Shown: positions 12,001 to 22,090 of the stretch, piece after piece
Layout of the letters: every line of letters starts with the position of its first letter
How positions within the stretch are numbered: the first letter of the stretch is position 1
From: Ziziphus jujuba
Taxonomy: Eukaryota > Streptophyta > Magnoliopsida > Rosales > Rhamnaceae
Direction: 5' to 3'
DNA: 64,000 nt
Assembly (NCBI RefSeq): GCF_031755915.1
Contig: NC_083379.1
Location: 25,110,001 to 25,174,000, forward strand
The notes under the pieces: model-generated
Database searches by the model: none
Told to the model about the DNA's origin: nothing
The model's input: the letters and a program-made list of their open reading frames with translations, nothing else
Translations under genes and position numbers: made by a program

Positions 12001-13053
12001 GGTTTTTTGACAAAGCATGGATTTAGGAGGAGTCCTAATGAGTCTACATTGTATATTAGGACTCATGGTTGCATGGTGTTGGTGTCTCTTTATGTTGATG
12101 ACCTTCTAGTGACCGGTGGTAATGAGAAAGAAGTGAGCAATTTCAAAAGTGAGCTAGAATTGAACTTTGAGATGTCTAGCCTTGGAGAGATGAAATACTT
12201 TCTTGGAATTGAAGTTGTCTAATCATCCAAGGGCATCTTCATATCTCAAGAAAGCTATGTGAAGGAGTTGCTCAAGAAGTTTGACATGGAAGATTGTAAT
12301 AGCGTTGCCACACCTATGAATGAAGGCACCAAGTTTGTGAAGGATGATGATTCTCCAAAGGTAAATCCTTCCATCTATAGAAGTTTAATTGGTAGCCTTT
12401 TATATGTATGCTCTACTAGACCGGATATCATGTTTAGTGTGGCTGTTTTGTCAAGATTTATGCATAGTCCATCACAAAATCATCTTAGTTGTGCAAAAAA
12501 AATCCTAAGGTATTTGAAAGGTACTAGTGATTTTGGTATATGGTACAAGGATGGCATGAATGAAGCTTTGCTTGGTTATAGTGATAGTGATTGGGCTGGT
12601 TCTTTGGATGATAGCAAGAGCACATCGGGCTACATTTACACTCTTAGAAATGGTCCTTTCTCATGGAATTCCAAGAAGCAACAAACCGTTGCACAAAGCA
12701 CCGCGGAAGCCGAGTATATTGCTTGCTCAAGTTGTGCTAATCAAGGTGTTTGGCTTAGGAAATTATTGGAGGACTTGAGCTTGAAGCAAGAGGAAGCCAC
12801 GGTAATATTGTGTGACAATATTTCAGCAATAGCAATTGCACAAAATCCAGTCCAACATGGGAGGACCAAGCATATACCGGTCAAGTATCATTCCTTAAGG
12901 GAATTTGAAGCAAGTGGTGAAGTGAAGTTGGAGTATGTGACTTCCGAGGAGAACTTGGCGGATATCTTCACCAAGCCATTGGGAAAGAAGAGATTTGAGA
13001 TATTGAGAGGACTTCTCAATATCTCATACAAAATTGCCAAGGAGGAGTGTTGA
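9067..13053 (+). pseudogene. Copia-A gag-pol polyprotein, three nonsense codons
   Basis: A single 1328-codon frame with no frameshift, broken by stops at codons 43 (9193), 888 (11728) and 1052 (12220). Each is TAA where Copia-B or the family has CAA. The order is: Gag (MASSSFSTPSPPIFNGENYN..., UBN2-like); two CCHC knuckles at residues 250-263 and 271-284; aspartic protease with IIDSGATHH (Asp327); integrase with the LWHKRLGH zinc region (His457) and a D518, D581, E617 triad giving D-x35-E; RT with [19 protein letters not shown] and YVDD (1009-1012); RNase H with SDSDWAG (from Asp1173) and TAEAEY. All visible catalytic residues are kept. The stop codon lies in the first six bases of the 3' LTR (TGT TGA). 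The start was chosen because Copia-B has the same ATG in frame. Expression as full-length protein is prevented by the stops. Confidence 0.95.
13039..13047 (+). promoter_or_regulatory. Copia-A polypurine tract
   Basis: AAGGAGGAG directly before the 3' LTR. It is the primer for plus-strand DNA synthesis, and here it also encodes the last Lys-Glu-Glu of the polyprotein. Confidence 0.85.
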
Positions 13054-14083
13054 AGTGTGGCAATTTTGCCACTTGATGGTGCATGTCATCGGCTAGCATG
13101 CACACCTTGGTATCAAATCCTTTCCTTTTATGAGTTTATATTTCTTTGTATGTTTTTAATTGATGCAAGGTATATTTTGATAATGTTTTGTGCCTAAGTT
13201 ATGTATGCAAAATTATAGGCAAGATTATGCACAAAAGAGTAGGAATGTTATGCTTGAAATGCCTATGGTGCTGGATTCATAATTTCCAGCAACATAGTTC
13301 TACTATTTATCTTATATCTCAGGTTGCAAATGGAGTTTTGGGCTGACATTTTGAGGGATGTCTACAGACATATATAGAAGACTATGGGTTAAATTTCAGG
13401 TCAAACTGACATGGGCAAGTCCATTTTCTATTCCAAACAGATTGCTGTATCTGATGGGCCCAGTATGCAGAGTATGGGCCCATTTTGGAGCTGTTTGGCC
13501 CATGATCCGGTTCCAGAACTTTCCTAGATCTTAGAACAATATTTATTGATGACCAAGGATGCTTCAAACCAAGTTTCATAAGCAGATACAAAGGGGAACT
13601 AAGTAGGTGAAGCTAGTTTGGTTGTTTACCCAAACTAGTTAAACAATAGGAACTTAGTTCAAAACCATGTGCCAGTTTTTACTATATTTGGAATAGACAT
13701 GTTGCAGCTGGTTTTTGACTCTTTTGTGTATGCAAAGTTAGGTGTTGACCATTTTATGTTTTAAATTTCAAATACTTTACTCATTTTGTAAGCTCACATG
13801 CTTGGCATGTGTGAACTAGTTGTAATTTCAAGCTTATATAGTAAAATGAATGAAATGGCTACACATCCAAGCCTTATTTTCAAAAGCCAACGTGTTCCTC
13901 TTCTTCTTATCTCTTCTTCAACACCTTAGAACACTTTATGAACCCTAAAAACCAGAAAACACCATAACCAAAACCTAAAAACGCAACTCACACACAACCA
14001 TTCCCAAGAGCATCACCAAAAGCTTGCTTGTTGCTAACACTTCAAGCTAGCTTGCTCTTGGTCATAACCTTCTCACCCCAACA
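13048..14083 (+). repeat. Copia-A 3' LTR
   Basis: 1036 bp, the same length as the 5' LTR. It runs from TGTTGAAGTG to ACCCCAACA and is followed by the AAGGG target-site duplication. The differences from the 5' LTR are scattered single bases, for example GCTATGC/GTTATGC near 13248 and CTTTAGG/CTTTATG near 13936. Confidence 0.97.
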
Positions 14084-15477
14084 AAGGGATGCTTAACCAA
14101 GGGCATGGAAGGTGGATTGAATTTATTGAGACTTTTCCCAATGGGAACTACAAGAAAGGTAAAGAAAATGTAGTAGCTGATGCTTTATCCCGAAGATATG
14201 TTTTATTTTCAACCGTAAATGCTAAATTGCTTAGTTTTTAACAACTACAGGAAATTTATGAGCATGATAGTGACTTTTGTGAAATATAAAGAAATTGTGC
14301 TAAATATGGTTATGATAAATTCTATATATTTGATGGGTACTTGTTGTGGAAAAGTCAACTTTGTATGCCGTGTTGTAGCATTAGGGAATTACTTGCCAGG
14401 GAAGATCATGGTGGGGGTTTAATGGGACATTTTGGTTTAGAAACTTTGTCCATATTACAATAACATTTTTATTGGCCGAACATCAGGAGAGATGTAAAGA
14501 GGATCTGTGAGAGGTGTATCATGTGTAGAGAGTTAAAATCTAAGCTAAAACTATATTGTTTGTATATGCCATTACTTATTCTTTCTTATCTTTGGATAGA
14601 TTTATCCTTGGATTTTATATTGGGATTACCTAGGTCAAGGATGGGTAAGGACTTTATTTTTGTGGTTGTTGATAGATTTTCTAAGATGGCACATTTTATA
14701 GCATGTAATAACATTGACGATGCATCTTATGTAGCTAATTTGTTCTTTAAGAAAATGGTAAGACTTTATGGCATGCCTAAGACTACTGTTTCAGATTGGT
14801 ATGCTAAGTTCTTAAGTTATTTTTGAAAAATATTGTGGGCTAAGTCAAGGACTAAATTTTTATTTTCCACTACTTGTCATCCAAAGATTGATGGTCAAAT
14901 TCAAGTAGTGAATAGAACTTTGTTTGCATTGTCAACAACATTAATTAGTAGAAATTTGAGAACTTAGAAAGAATGTTTCCTGCATGTTGAGTTTGCTTAT
15001 AATAGAACCATACATTTTGCTACTAAATATTCACCATTTGAAATTGCTTATGGTTTTCATCCTGTAATTCCATTAGATTTAATACCTTTGCCTTTAAATG
15101 AACATGCTAATCTAGTTGGTAAATAGAAAGCTGAGTTTGTTAAGCAGATTCATGAGAAGACTAGAGTAAACATTGAAAAAACTGAGCAGTATGCTAAAGT
15201 AGCTAATTAAGGCTGAATTAAAGTAGTGTTCGAACTAAGAGATTATGTTTTGGTTGCACTTGAGAAAGGAGATGTTTCCTAAACAATGCAAGTCAAAGCT
15301 TATGCCTCGAGGAGATGGACTTTTTCAAGTTTTGGAGAGGGTCAATGAAAATGCCTACAAGCTTGATTTTCCAGGTGAGTATAAGGTGAATGCTACCATT
15401 AATGTTTCTAATTTATCTCCTTTTTTTGCAGGAGATAATTTCGATTTTAGGATAAATCACTCTCATGAGGAGGGAAA
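14084..15477 (+). pseudogene. Gypsy-1 RNase H end and integrase
   Basis: Continuation of Gypsy-1 pol after Copia-A. It reads [17 protein letters not shown]...[14 protein letters not shown] (the RNase H tail), then the integrase zinc domain HGGGLMGHFG...CERCIMC (about 14410-14530). The catalytic core follows: [29 protein letters not shown], and [12 protein letters not shown], where the usual VSDRD has become VSDWY. In FSTTCHPKIDGQIQVVNRT the catalytic Glu is replaced by Gln. The C-terminal part ([23 protein letters not shown]) ends at the polypurine tract before the LTR. Stops near 14824, 14966, 15124 and 15208 break the frame. No chromodomain is visible. Confidence 0.9.
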
Positions 15478-15814
15478 CGATGAGAACTCGCTCAACCTGT
15501 ACAACCAACTACTTGCTAGGGTGCAAATTACTAGAGCTTAAGGTAAGAGGTTTAAGGACAATCTTGTTAACTTCATACAAAGAGTAATTAAATTTCAAGA
15601 GGGCGTATTAAATCAGAAGATTCCAAGCTTGTGCTGAGTATCCAAGTTGTGAAGGCAGAAATGGACTCAGGAGGCTGTTTTGATGCATTTGAGTACTCTG
15701 GGCAGCAAGGGGTGAGTTTGTTGTCCTATAAATGTGTTCAAGCTCACTAAGAGGCCATGAAATCATTCCAAGAAAGAAGCAACGAACCCCGAGTATGTCA
15801 TTAGCGTCCAAGCT
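15478..15814 (+). repeat. Truncated gypsy LTR (first ~340 bp)
   Basis: LTR start (CGATGAGAACTCGC, with the usual first T changed to C) follows the polypurine tract GAGGAGGGAAA. The LTR runs to about 15814 (TCCAAGCTT) and then switches abruptly back to integrase C-terminal sequence. It is one half of a duplicated integrase-LTR unit. Confidence 0.8.
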
Positions 15815-16137
15815 TAAGAAGATTAGAGCAAACATTGAAAAGACTGAGCAGTATGCTAAAGTAGCTAATTAAGGCCGAATTAAGCTAGTATTCGAACCAG
15901 GAGATTGGGTTTGATTGCACTAGAGAAAAGAGAGGTTTCCTAAACAACGTAAGTAAAAGCTTATGCCTCAAGGAGATGGACCTTTTCAAGTTTTAGAGAG
16001 GGTCAAATAAAGTGCCTACAAGCTTGATTTGTCAGGTAAGTATAATGTGAGTGCTACCTTTAATGTTTCTAATTTATCTCCTTTTCTGCAAGAGTTGATT
16101 TCGATTTAAGGACAAATCACTCTAAAGAGGAGGGGAA
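15815..16137 (+). pseudogene. Second copy of the Gypsy-1 integrase C-terminus
   Basis: Repeats the segment found at about 15150-15477: ACATTGAAAA...ACTGAGCAGTATGCTAAAGTAGC, then PFQVLERVK, YKLDLSGKY and the polypurine tract GAGGAGGGGAA before the next LTR start. Several bases differ between the copies, so the duplication is not recent, or it arose by recombination between two elements. Confidence 0.8.
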
Positions 16138-17258
16138 CGATGAGAACTCACCCGACCAGTACGACCAACTACTTGCTGGGGTGCTGATTTTGTGCAACTG
16201 AAAACCGGGCTACTTACTAGTGCTAAAGTTAAGAGGTTTAAATACAATTTTGTTAGTGTCATACAAAGAGCAATTGAATTTCAAGAGGGTGTATTAAATT
16301 AGAAGATTCTAAGCCTATGCTGAGCATCCAAGTTATGAAGGCAGAAATGGACTCGGGAAGCTGTTTTGATGCATTTGAGGAATTTGGGCAGAAATGGGTG
16401 AGTTTGTTGGCCTATGAATGTGTTCAAGCTCGCTAAGAGGCCATGAAATCATGACAAGGTAGAAGCAAGGGCCCCAAGTATGTCATTAGCATCCAAGCTT
16501 CCATATTGGCCGGATTGTGCTAGTTTGGCACTGGGAAGGAGTTTTCTTGCATTCCAAGCAAGTTATGATCATTACAATCAATGGCATTATGTGGGGACCA
16601 ATTCTAATCCTACTAGCATCCTATATGGCATGTTGGATTAGATTTGAAGCCTAAATTAGCTGGAGATTGGACAAGGACAACCTAGATAGAAAAATAGTCA
16701 ACTACTTTTCAAATATGAAATTTAACTTTTATTTTAGGAAATATTCTTTTATCTTTTATTTTTATTTAATTATTTGTCAGAAAAATTTATTTAGGAAGGT
16801 TGAATTTTAATATTTTTGATTGTAAATTAATTATTACCTCTTTCAAAATTAAAGAATTAATTAATACAAATTATACTAGTAAAAACATGTGAGAATCGGC
16901 CCCATCATTGTTTTTGGCTATATTGGCCAGTTTTACCTATTGTTATAGGGTTTTAATTCTTTTGTAACTTTAGCCTATTTAAAAGCTTAATTTCTTAATA
17001 AACAATACTACATTATTCATCCAGAAAATTTATTGTGAGAAATATTTTTCTTTATTCTCTTAGAACACCTAAAACATCGAATAAAGAACGAGTGTTTTAG
17101 TTTAACTTATCAACTGGACAATCCATAACCTTTGTGGCATCTTTGACATATAACAAGGTTTCTATCCACAAGTTGATTAGGGGTCAAGGTGACCATTAGA
17201 ATATGAACTTAATTAATTTAATACAGGTTTAGAAGCAAGTTGATCTAGGTTCGTAACA
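16138..17258 (+). repeat. Gypsy-1 3' LTR
   Basis: A complete 1121-bp LTR from CGATGAGAACTCACC to TCGTAACA. It contains the family's TAGCCTATTTAAAAGC promoter-like stretch near 16970-16990 and the AACACCTAAAAC block. The CCTAG target-site duplication follows at 17259-17263. Confidence 0.92.
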
Positions 17259-19300
17259 CCTAGCTATTACTTAAAAGACATATCTTTTACATTTAGTGAT
17301 AGAAATTTGGCCTTAAAATTGGTAAATATATGTTTGGTATAGAACTTGCTCTTGTGACCTAGTCAAATCTTTTATAGAGTAGCTATAACTCCCTTTTGAC
17401 TATCAGACATGAAGGTGATAGTCTTTCTTTGTGCCTTTTCTTCTAAGTGCTCAAGCAATATTTGTAAAGACCAACATCACTTATCATTGTTTTACTTTTC
17501 ACATACACAAATAGCAACTAGAAACAAGCAGCTATTTGTATCCAAAGAATTTGCACTAAGGATTGCACCACCAAATTTCTTTTTGAGGTAGCGGCCATCC
17601 AGACCAATAAACAGTCTACACCATGTTAAAAATCCAATTTTTTATTTATTTTATTATTATTATTTTTTTAATGTTTGAAAACTGAAGAAAAACATTGAAA
17701 ATGAGGATTTTTAGTAATGGCAGTTGCTGCATTTAATCATGACCATCGTACTAGGGTTTAGAAGCTTCAATACGATTTTTAATAATGGAAACTTCATGCA
17801 TTTAATCATGGCCATTATACTGATTGCCATACTTATGGAGTTTTGCGAAACATTCACTGTGGTCACCACCGACTATGACTAGAGCTATGCTCTTAACTTT
17901 CCATAGTTTTTGCTTATCATATTTCAATCCCACTTTCTTCCTTACATTTCAATTGCATTTTCTTCCTTATCTTTTCCTCCATTTTATCTATATTTGCATT
18001 AGGATTTGAAACAAAAAAATGTTTCAATTTATTAGCTATCCATCTTGTACTTGCTACAATGTTCTGGTTATAAATGTTGCAACTATGTTCCTCTTGATAA
18101 GTTTTTATCTGAAAGATTCTCTCATCAAATAAACATGATTGATGAATCCTCCACTTACATGCAACACTATTTACATAAACAACAATAATCTTAGTGCCTT
18201 CATTTTTGAGCCTTTGAAACTAAAATCCTTCTTGTATGGCATAATTCTCCAACATTCCTCTATAATGACTTACAATGTCAAACATTTGACCTATTTGTAG
18301 AAATTTTGATCCATCATCCTTAGGTTCATATGCATTTCCTTTATTATGCCCAGCCATTTTGGCTATTTGGTTGTCATCCTCAGATTCACTACCTATAACT
18401 CCATCATCATCATTTGACTCATAAGCTCTATCACTATTATTCTTATACATATCAATGTTAATGTCAACTTCAACTTGCTCTTCATTATCATTTTCATGTA
18501 CTAAATTAGCATCAGAATCCCCACTCCACATAAAGTCATCAAATTCCCCACTTAATTCTTCATCATATACACCATCATTGTCAAAGTTGTCTTAAAAATA
18601 GGTTGGTTTAGTTTGTTAGTGTGGAATTGGATTAGGGTTTAGTGGTTGTGGAGGTGAAATAGGGCTAATTTATGGTCGTGGAGGTGGAATAGGATCAATT
18701 GGTGGTTGTGGAGGTAGAATAGGGTTGGTTGTTTTGGAGGTGGAATAGGATCAGCTAACAGTTTTGGAGATGCAATATAATCAATTGGTGGTTCTAGAGA
18801 TGGAATAGGATTAGATTGTAGTTATGAAGTTGGAAGTGGGTCAACTGCTGGTCCTATAGGTTAAATGGAATCGAGTTCAGCTTCTGACTAGGTTAAATCT
18901 TCATTTGGTGTGGATTATGTTAACAATAACTCATCCCATTTAGGGTATTCAACATTAACGGGTAGATAATCCACATCGAATTGAATTTTTTCACATCTCT
19001 CTCATTATTCTATTAAAGATATCCGATAACATACTATCAGACTCTATCTCAAGTTTTTCCCCATTCCAAGTCAATATAACAGTTGCACATTTCTTATCGA
19101 CTATAGTTAGTCTAGAACTTAAAACCCTAAAACCAAGATTTTAGCACATAAGATATAAAGGCTGTACTCATCCTCGTTTATCCAAAATGGCTTAACATTT
19201 TCTCCTAATAAGTGAATTGCAACTTCAAACAACATGGTGTTGAAAACAGAGTCAACCAAATGTTACTATCATCAAGAATATGGTATCATGAATTATAAAA
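17259..19300 (-). pseudogene. MULE transposase, N-terminal and DDE part (degenerate)
   Basis: First half of the MULE transposase, read from about 19300 down to 17259. The N-terminus has hydrophobic, acidic and proline-rich segments, the latter near 18600-18850. The fragment starting MWSGDSDANLVHENDN at 18531 leads into the MuDR DNA-binding-like domain (FLQIGQMFDIVSHYRGMLENYAIQEG, CKWRIHQSC, FQIKTYQEEHSC; 18010-18310). The DDE core begins with IGLDGRYLKKKFGGAIL (about 17560-17610, first catalytic Asp), followed by ITFMSDSQKGVIA (second Asp) and YTKHIFTNFKAKF (about 17300-17350). Stops and frameshifts are common, and a short tandem duplication sits near 17.75 kb. It joins the C-terminal half at 2007 once Gypsy-1 is removed. 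Confidence 0.85.
17700..17825. repeat. Short tandem duplication inside the MULE frame
   Basis: GATTTTTAGTAATGGCAGTTGCTGCATTTAATCATGACCATCGTACT-like sequence (about 17708-17754) recurs at about 17777-17822 with substitutions. It lies between the MuDR-like and DDE segments and disrupts the frame. Confidence 0.6.
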
Positions 19301-19386
19301 CTACACAAGAAACATAATGACATGTAGATAGACTACTTAAGAACATATAGTTCTCAACATAAATTATAAATATATAAATGACAAAA

Positions 19387-20513
19387 TGATGAGAATCCAC
19401 ATGTGTTCGTACAATTTACAACCCGTTGGGGTGCTGATTCTGTGCAATTGAAGACTGGACTAATTACAAGGGTACAAGCTAAGAGATTTAAGGAAAACCT
19501 GATTAATTTCATTCAAGATGTGATTAAATTTCAAGAAAGCATGGTTATACCCGAAGATTTAAAGCCCGTATTGTGCATCCAATTTGTGATGGCAAGAAAT
19601 GGACCCTGGAAGTTGTTTTGGTGCATCTATGGACTCGGAGTAGCAAGGGACTAGTTTGTTAACTTGTGTAAATGATTAGGCTCATGAAGGGGTCATGGAA
19701 TCATGTCATTCTAGTAACAAAGCTGTTCAATTACCATGTTTGCGCATAAGTCTTCATGTTGGCCAAAATTCACCATTTTGGTGCCAGGAAGGGCCTTTCT
19801 TGTTGTTCAGCAAGATTTGATAATTCCAATCAAAGGCAACGTATGAGAACCAATTATAATCCTATTTGGAATCCTACATGGCATACTGGAGATGATTTGG
19901 AGCTTAAACTAGCTGGTAATTGGACTAAAACAGCTTAGTTGAAAAACTAGTCAACTAGTTTCCTAATTTGAACATTGACTTTTTATTTTAGGAAATCGTA
20001 TTTTATTTTGGTTTTTATTTGATTATTTGCTGAATTAATTAAGTAAGGAAGGTAGATACTTTATTATGTTGATTTTAAATTAATTAATTCCTATTTTAAA
20101 ATTAAGGAATTTATTAATACAAATTAGATTAGGAAAGTTAGTCAAATTTGGCCACACCTTTTGTTTTCTTATCATTGGCCAGTTTTGACCTAATTATTTA
20201 GGGTTTTGTTTTATGACTTTAGCCTATTTAAAGGCTTATTTTCTCAATAATATACAGTTCATCATTCATACAGGAAATTACTGGTGAGAAAGAATTCTCT
20301 TTGTTCTCTTTGAACACCTAAAACATCGAATATAGATCGAGTATTTTAGTTTGACTTATCAATAGGACATCCATGACCTATTGTGGCGTCTTCATCATAT
20401 ACCAAGGTTTCTAATTACAAGTTAATTAGGGGTCAAGGTGACTATAAGAATCTGAATTTGATCCAGGCTAGGATAATATAGGTTTAGGAGTAAGTCGATC
20501 TAGGTTCGTATCA
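19387..20513 (+). repeat. Solo gypsy LTR
   Basis: A complete LTR (TGATGAGAATCC to TTCGTATCA, 1127 bp) with no internal region. It is flanked by the perfect 5-bp duplication CAAAA at 19382-19386 and 20514-20518. This is the signature of an element reduced to one LTR by intra-element recombination. It contains GCCTATTTAAAGGC near 20222-20236, a TATA-like promoter stretch. It lies upstream of the MULE reading frame. Confidence 0.93.
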
Positions 20514-21662
20514 CAAAACACATAACATATAATTCACAACTATCTCACTCTACACAAAACTTTTGCAACACAATAACATGTATCATTATACGACAGTGAT
20601 ATGACCTTTTAAACATCAACATTTTTACTAGCATTTTTTACATGCATCATAATTGCACATGGTAAATTATATTACTTGCATCACTACCCAGCAAACTCAA
20701 ACTGCAACAAATATAGTCAATTTGTTTTTTATGTTGCATTAGCATTCGAATTTGTTTTTTACATTTCAAATTTTCCTATTAAGTTGAAAATTCATTACTT
20801 TCATTTATTTCTACCGAAACAGAAGGGAATAATACAACATTCATAATATGCCTTAACAATATATAATGCTTACAAATAGCACAAAGACATGTATACTTTA
20901 ATCATCATTCATGTTAACAGTACATAAAGTAGATAAAACCGTTCTCATGGTGAATCAAAAAATAAACAAAAGGCAAAAAGACATATATTTTCATCATCAT
21001 ACATGTTCATAGATCATACATGTTCATAGTACATAAACTAGATAAAACCCTAACTATTCACATATAAAATCATAAAACAAATAAAAGGCAAAATGATAGA
21101 TATATTTTCAGAATCATGTTGCCATTACATAAACTAAAAAAAATCCATTACAAAGACACTCATAACCACCAAAAATCAGCAACTTAGTATCACCATAACA
21201 ACCTTTTTTAATTTTTCTAATCAACATCAACAAACCCACAAATGTAACACCTTAACATTTAGATGGATGGAGATTCTAACCCGATATTACCTTTCTGCAA
21301 CAAAGCTCTTGTTTTTCAATCATTCCCAGCAGGAGCAAACTACAACTAAAAGCAAAATTTTTCTTTTTTCTTTTTATTTTTTTTAACTCATTTCGATGGA
21401 TCAAAAAAGGATAAAAAGAACCCAAAAAAATTAAAGAGAAAAACAAAACATACAACTAAAAACACAAGTATCAAGTCTATTTGTCTTAGTTTTTACAAAA
21501 TAAGAAATTTTGCCTTACATTTTTTTCTTTGATTTTTTGAAGAAAAAAAAAATCATATAAACAAAGCCAAGCAAACCACATTCTAGGTAAATTGAACATA
21601 AAAAAACCCAAGCAAGCCTTTAATACATATTCAAACTTCATAAAAGTAATACTTATTTACCT

Positions 21663-21695
<33 letters not shown>

Positions 21696-22090
21696 AAAAT
21701 TCCACTTCAATTGCTGGCTTTTCTAGATGCAAAGCCTCAATTCTTAGTTTTCCAAACAAAGCCCTAATAGCAACTTCTTTTCATTTTTCCTTAAACCAAT
21801 GGTGAAATCGTCTTAGTGAGTGTTCGTTTTTTCTTATTTGAAGTTGATTTAGGAATCCATAGGAAGGGAAGGATTTGGAAAGAATAGAGGGATTTTTTTT
21901 TGTGTCAAGGGTGGGGAGGGGAAGGACATCTTTTCCCAAACTTTCTCTAACTAACATGTCATATCGCTGCATGTTTAAAATGTGTTTTACCAATTTATCA
22001 TTCTTCTATTAAATTTAACAAAAAGTTTCTAACAACATGGGGGTGTGGATGAATTGTTTCAGATAATAGGATACTTTTAAAATAGAGGAA
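20514..22090. other. Non-coding AT-rich flank, probably MULE 5' region
   Basis: No coding motifs. It holds direct repeats such as CATCATACATGTTCATAG/ATCATACATGTTCATAG near 20995-21030, homopolymer runs and a 30-base poly-C tract. The part at about 22030-22100 (CATGGGGGTGTGGATG ... AGGGAGTGTATATGATATTAA) resembles the terminal sequences of plant MULEs, but the matching left terminus is not in the window, so this is only a suggestion. Confidence 0.4.
21664..21693. repeat. Poly-C tract, 30 bases
   Basis: An uninterrupted run of about 30 C in otherwise AT-rich DNA. It may be real or may be length-altered by sequencing or assembly. Confidence 0.9.

Larger units (their letters stand above)
7897..14083 (+). 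mobile_element. Copia-A, near-complete Ty1/copia retrotransposon
   Basis: A 6187-bp element with two LTRs of exactly equal length (1036 bp), termini TGTTG...CAACA, primer-binding site, one long gag-pol frame, polypurine tract, and a perfect 5-bp target-site duplication AAGGG at 7892-7896 and 14084-14088. It is inserted in the RNase H codons of Gypsy-1, whose coding sequence resumes immediately after the second AAGGG. Integrase precedes RT, which defines Ty1/copia. The two LTRs differ at roughly 18 sites by eye, so it is fairly recent. Copia-B is a close relative. Confidence 0.97.
2008..17258 (+). mobile_element. Gypsy-1, Ty3/gypsy retrotransposon inserted in the MULE
   Basis: LTR retrotransposon with gag - protease - RT - RNase H - integrase order, hence Ty3/gypsy. 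Both ends are defined: LTR starts (TGATGAG) at 2008 and ends (CGTAACA) at 17258, with the 5-bp target-site duplication CCTAG at 2003-2007 and 17259-17263. Removing the element and one CCTAG joins the two MULE halves in a sensible reading frame (IARDRRVEDFGMM...), which independently confirms the insertion. It is old and inactive: the 5' LTR carries a 1-kb foreign block, gag has a deletion, RT and integrase contain stops, Copia-A sits in RNase H, and the 3' end has a duplicated integrase-LTR segment. It holds the most complete gypsy RT in the window. Confidence 0.93.

Noticed and set aside
18220..18531. The acidic 103-codon minus-strand frame as an independent host gene
   Set aside because: It is continuous with the MuDR-like segment and is explained as the N-terminal part of the MULE transposase.
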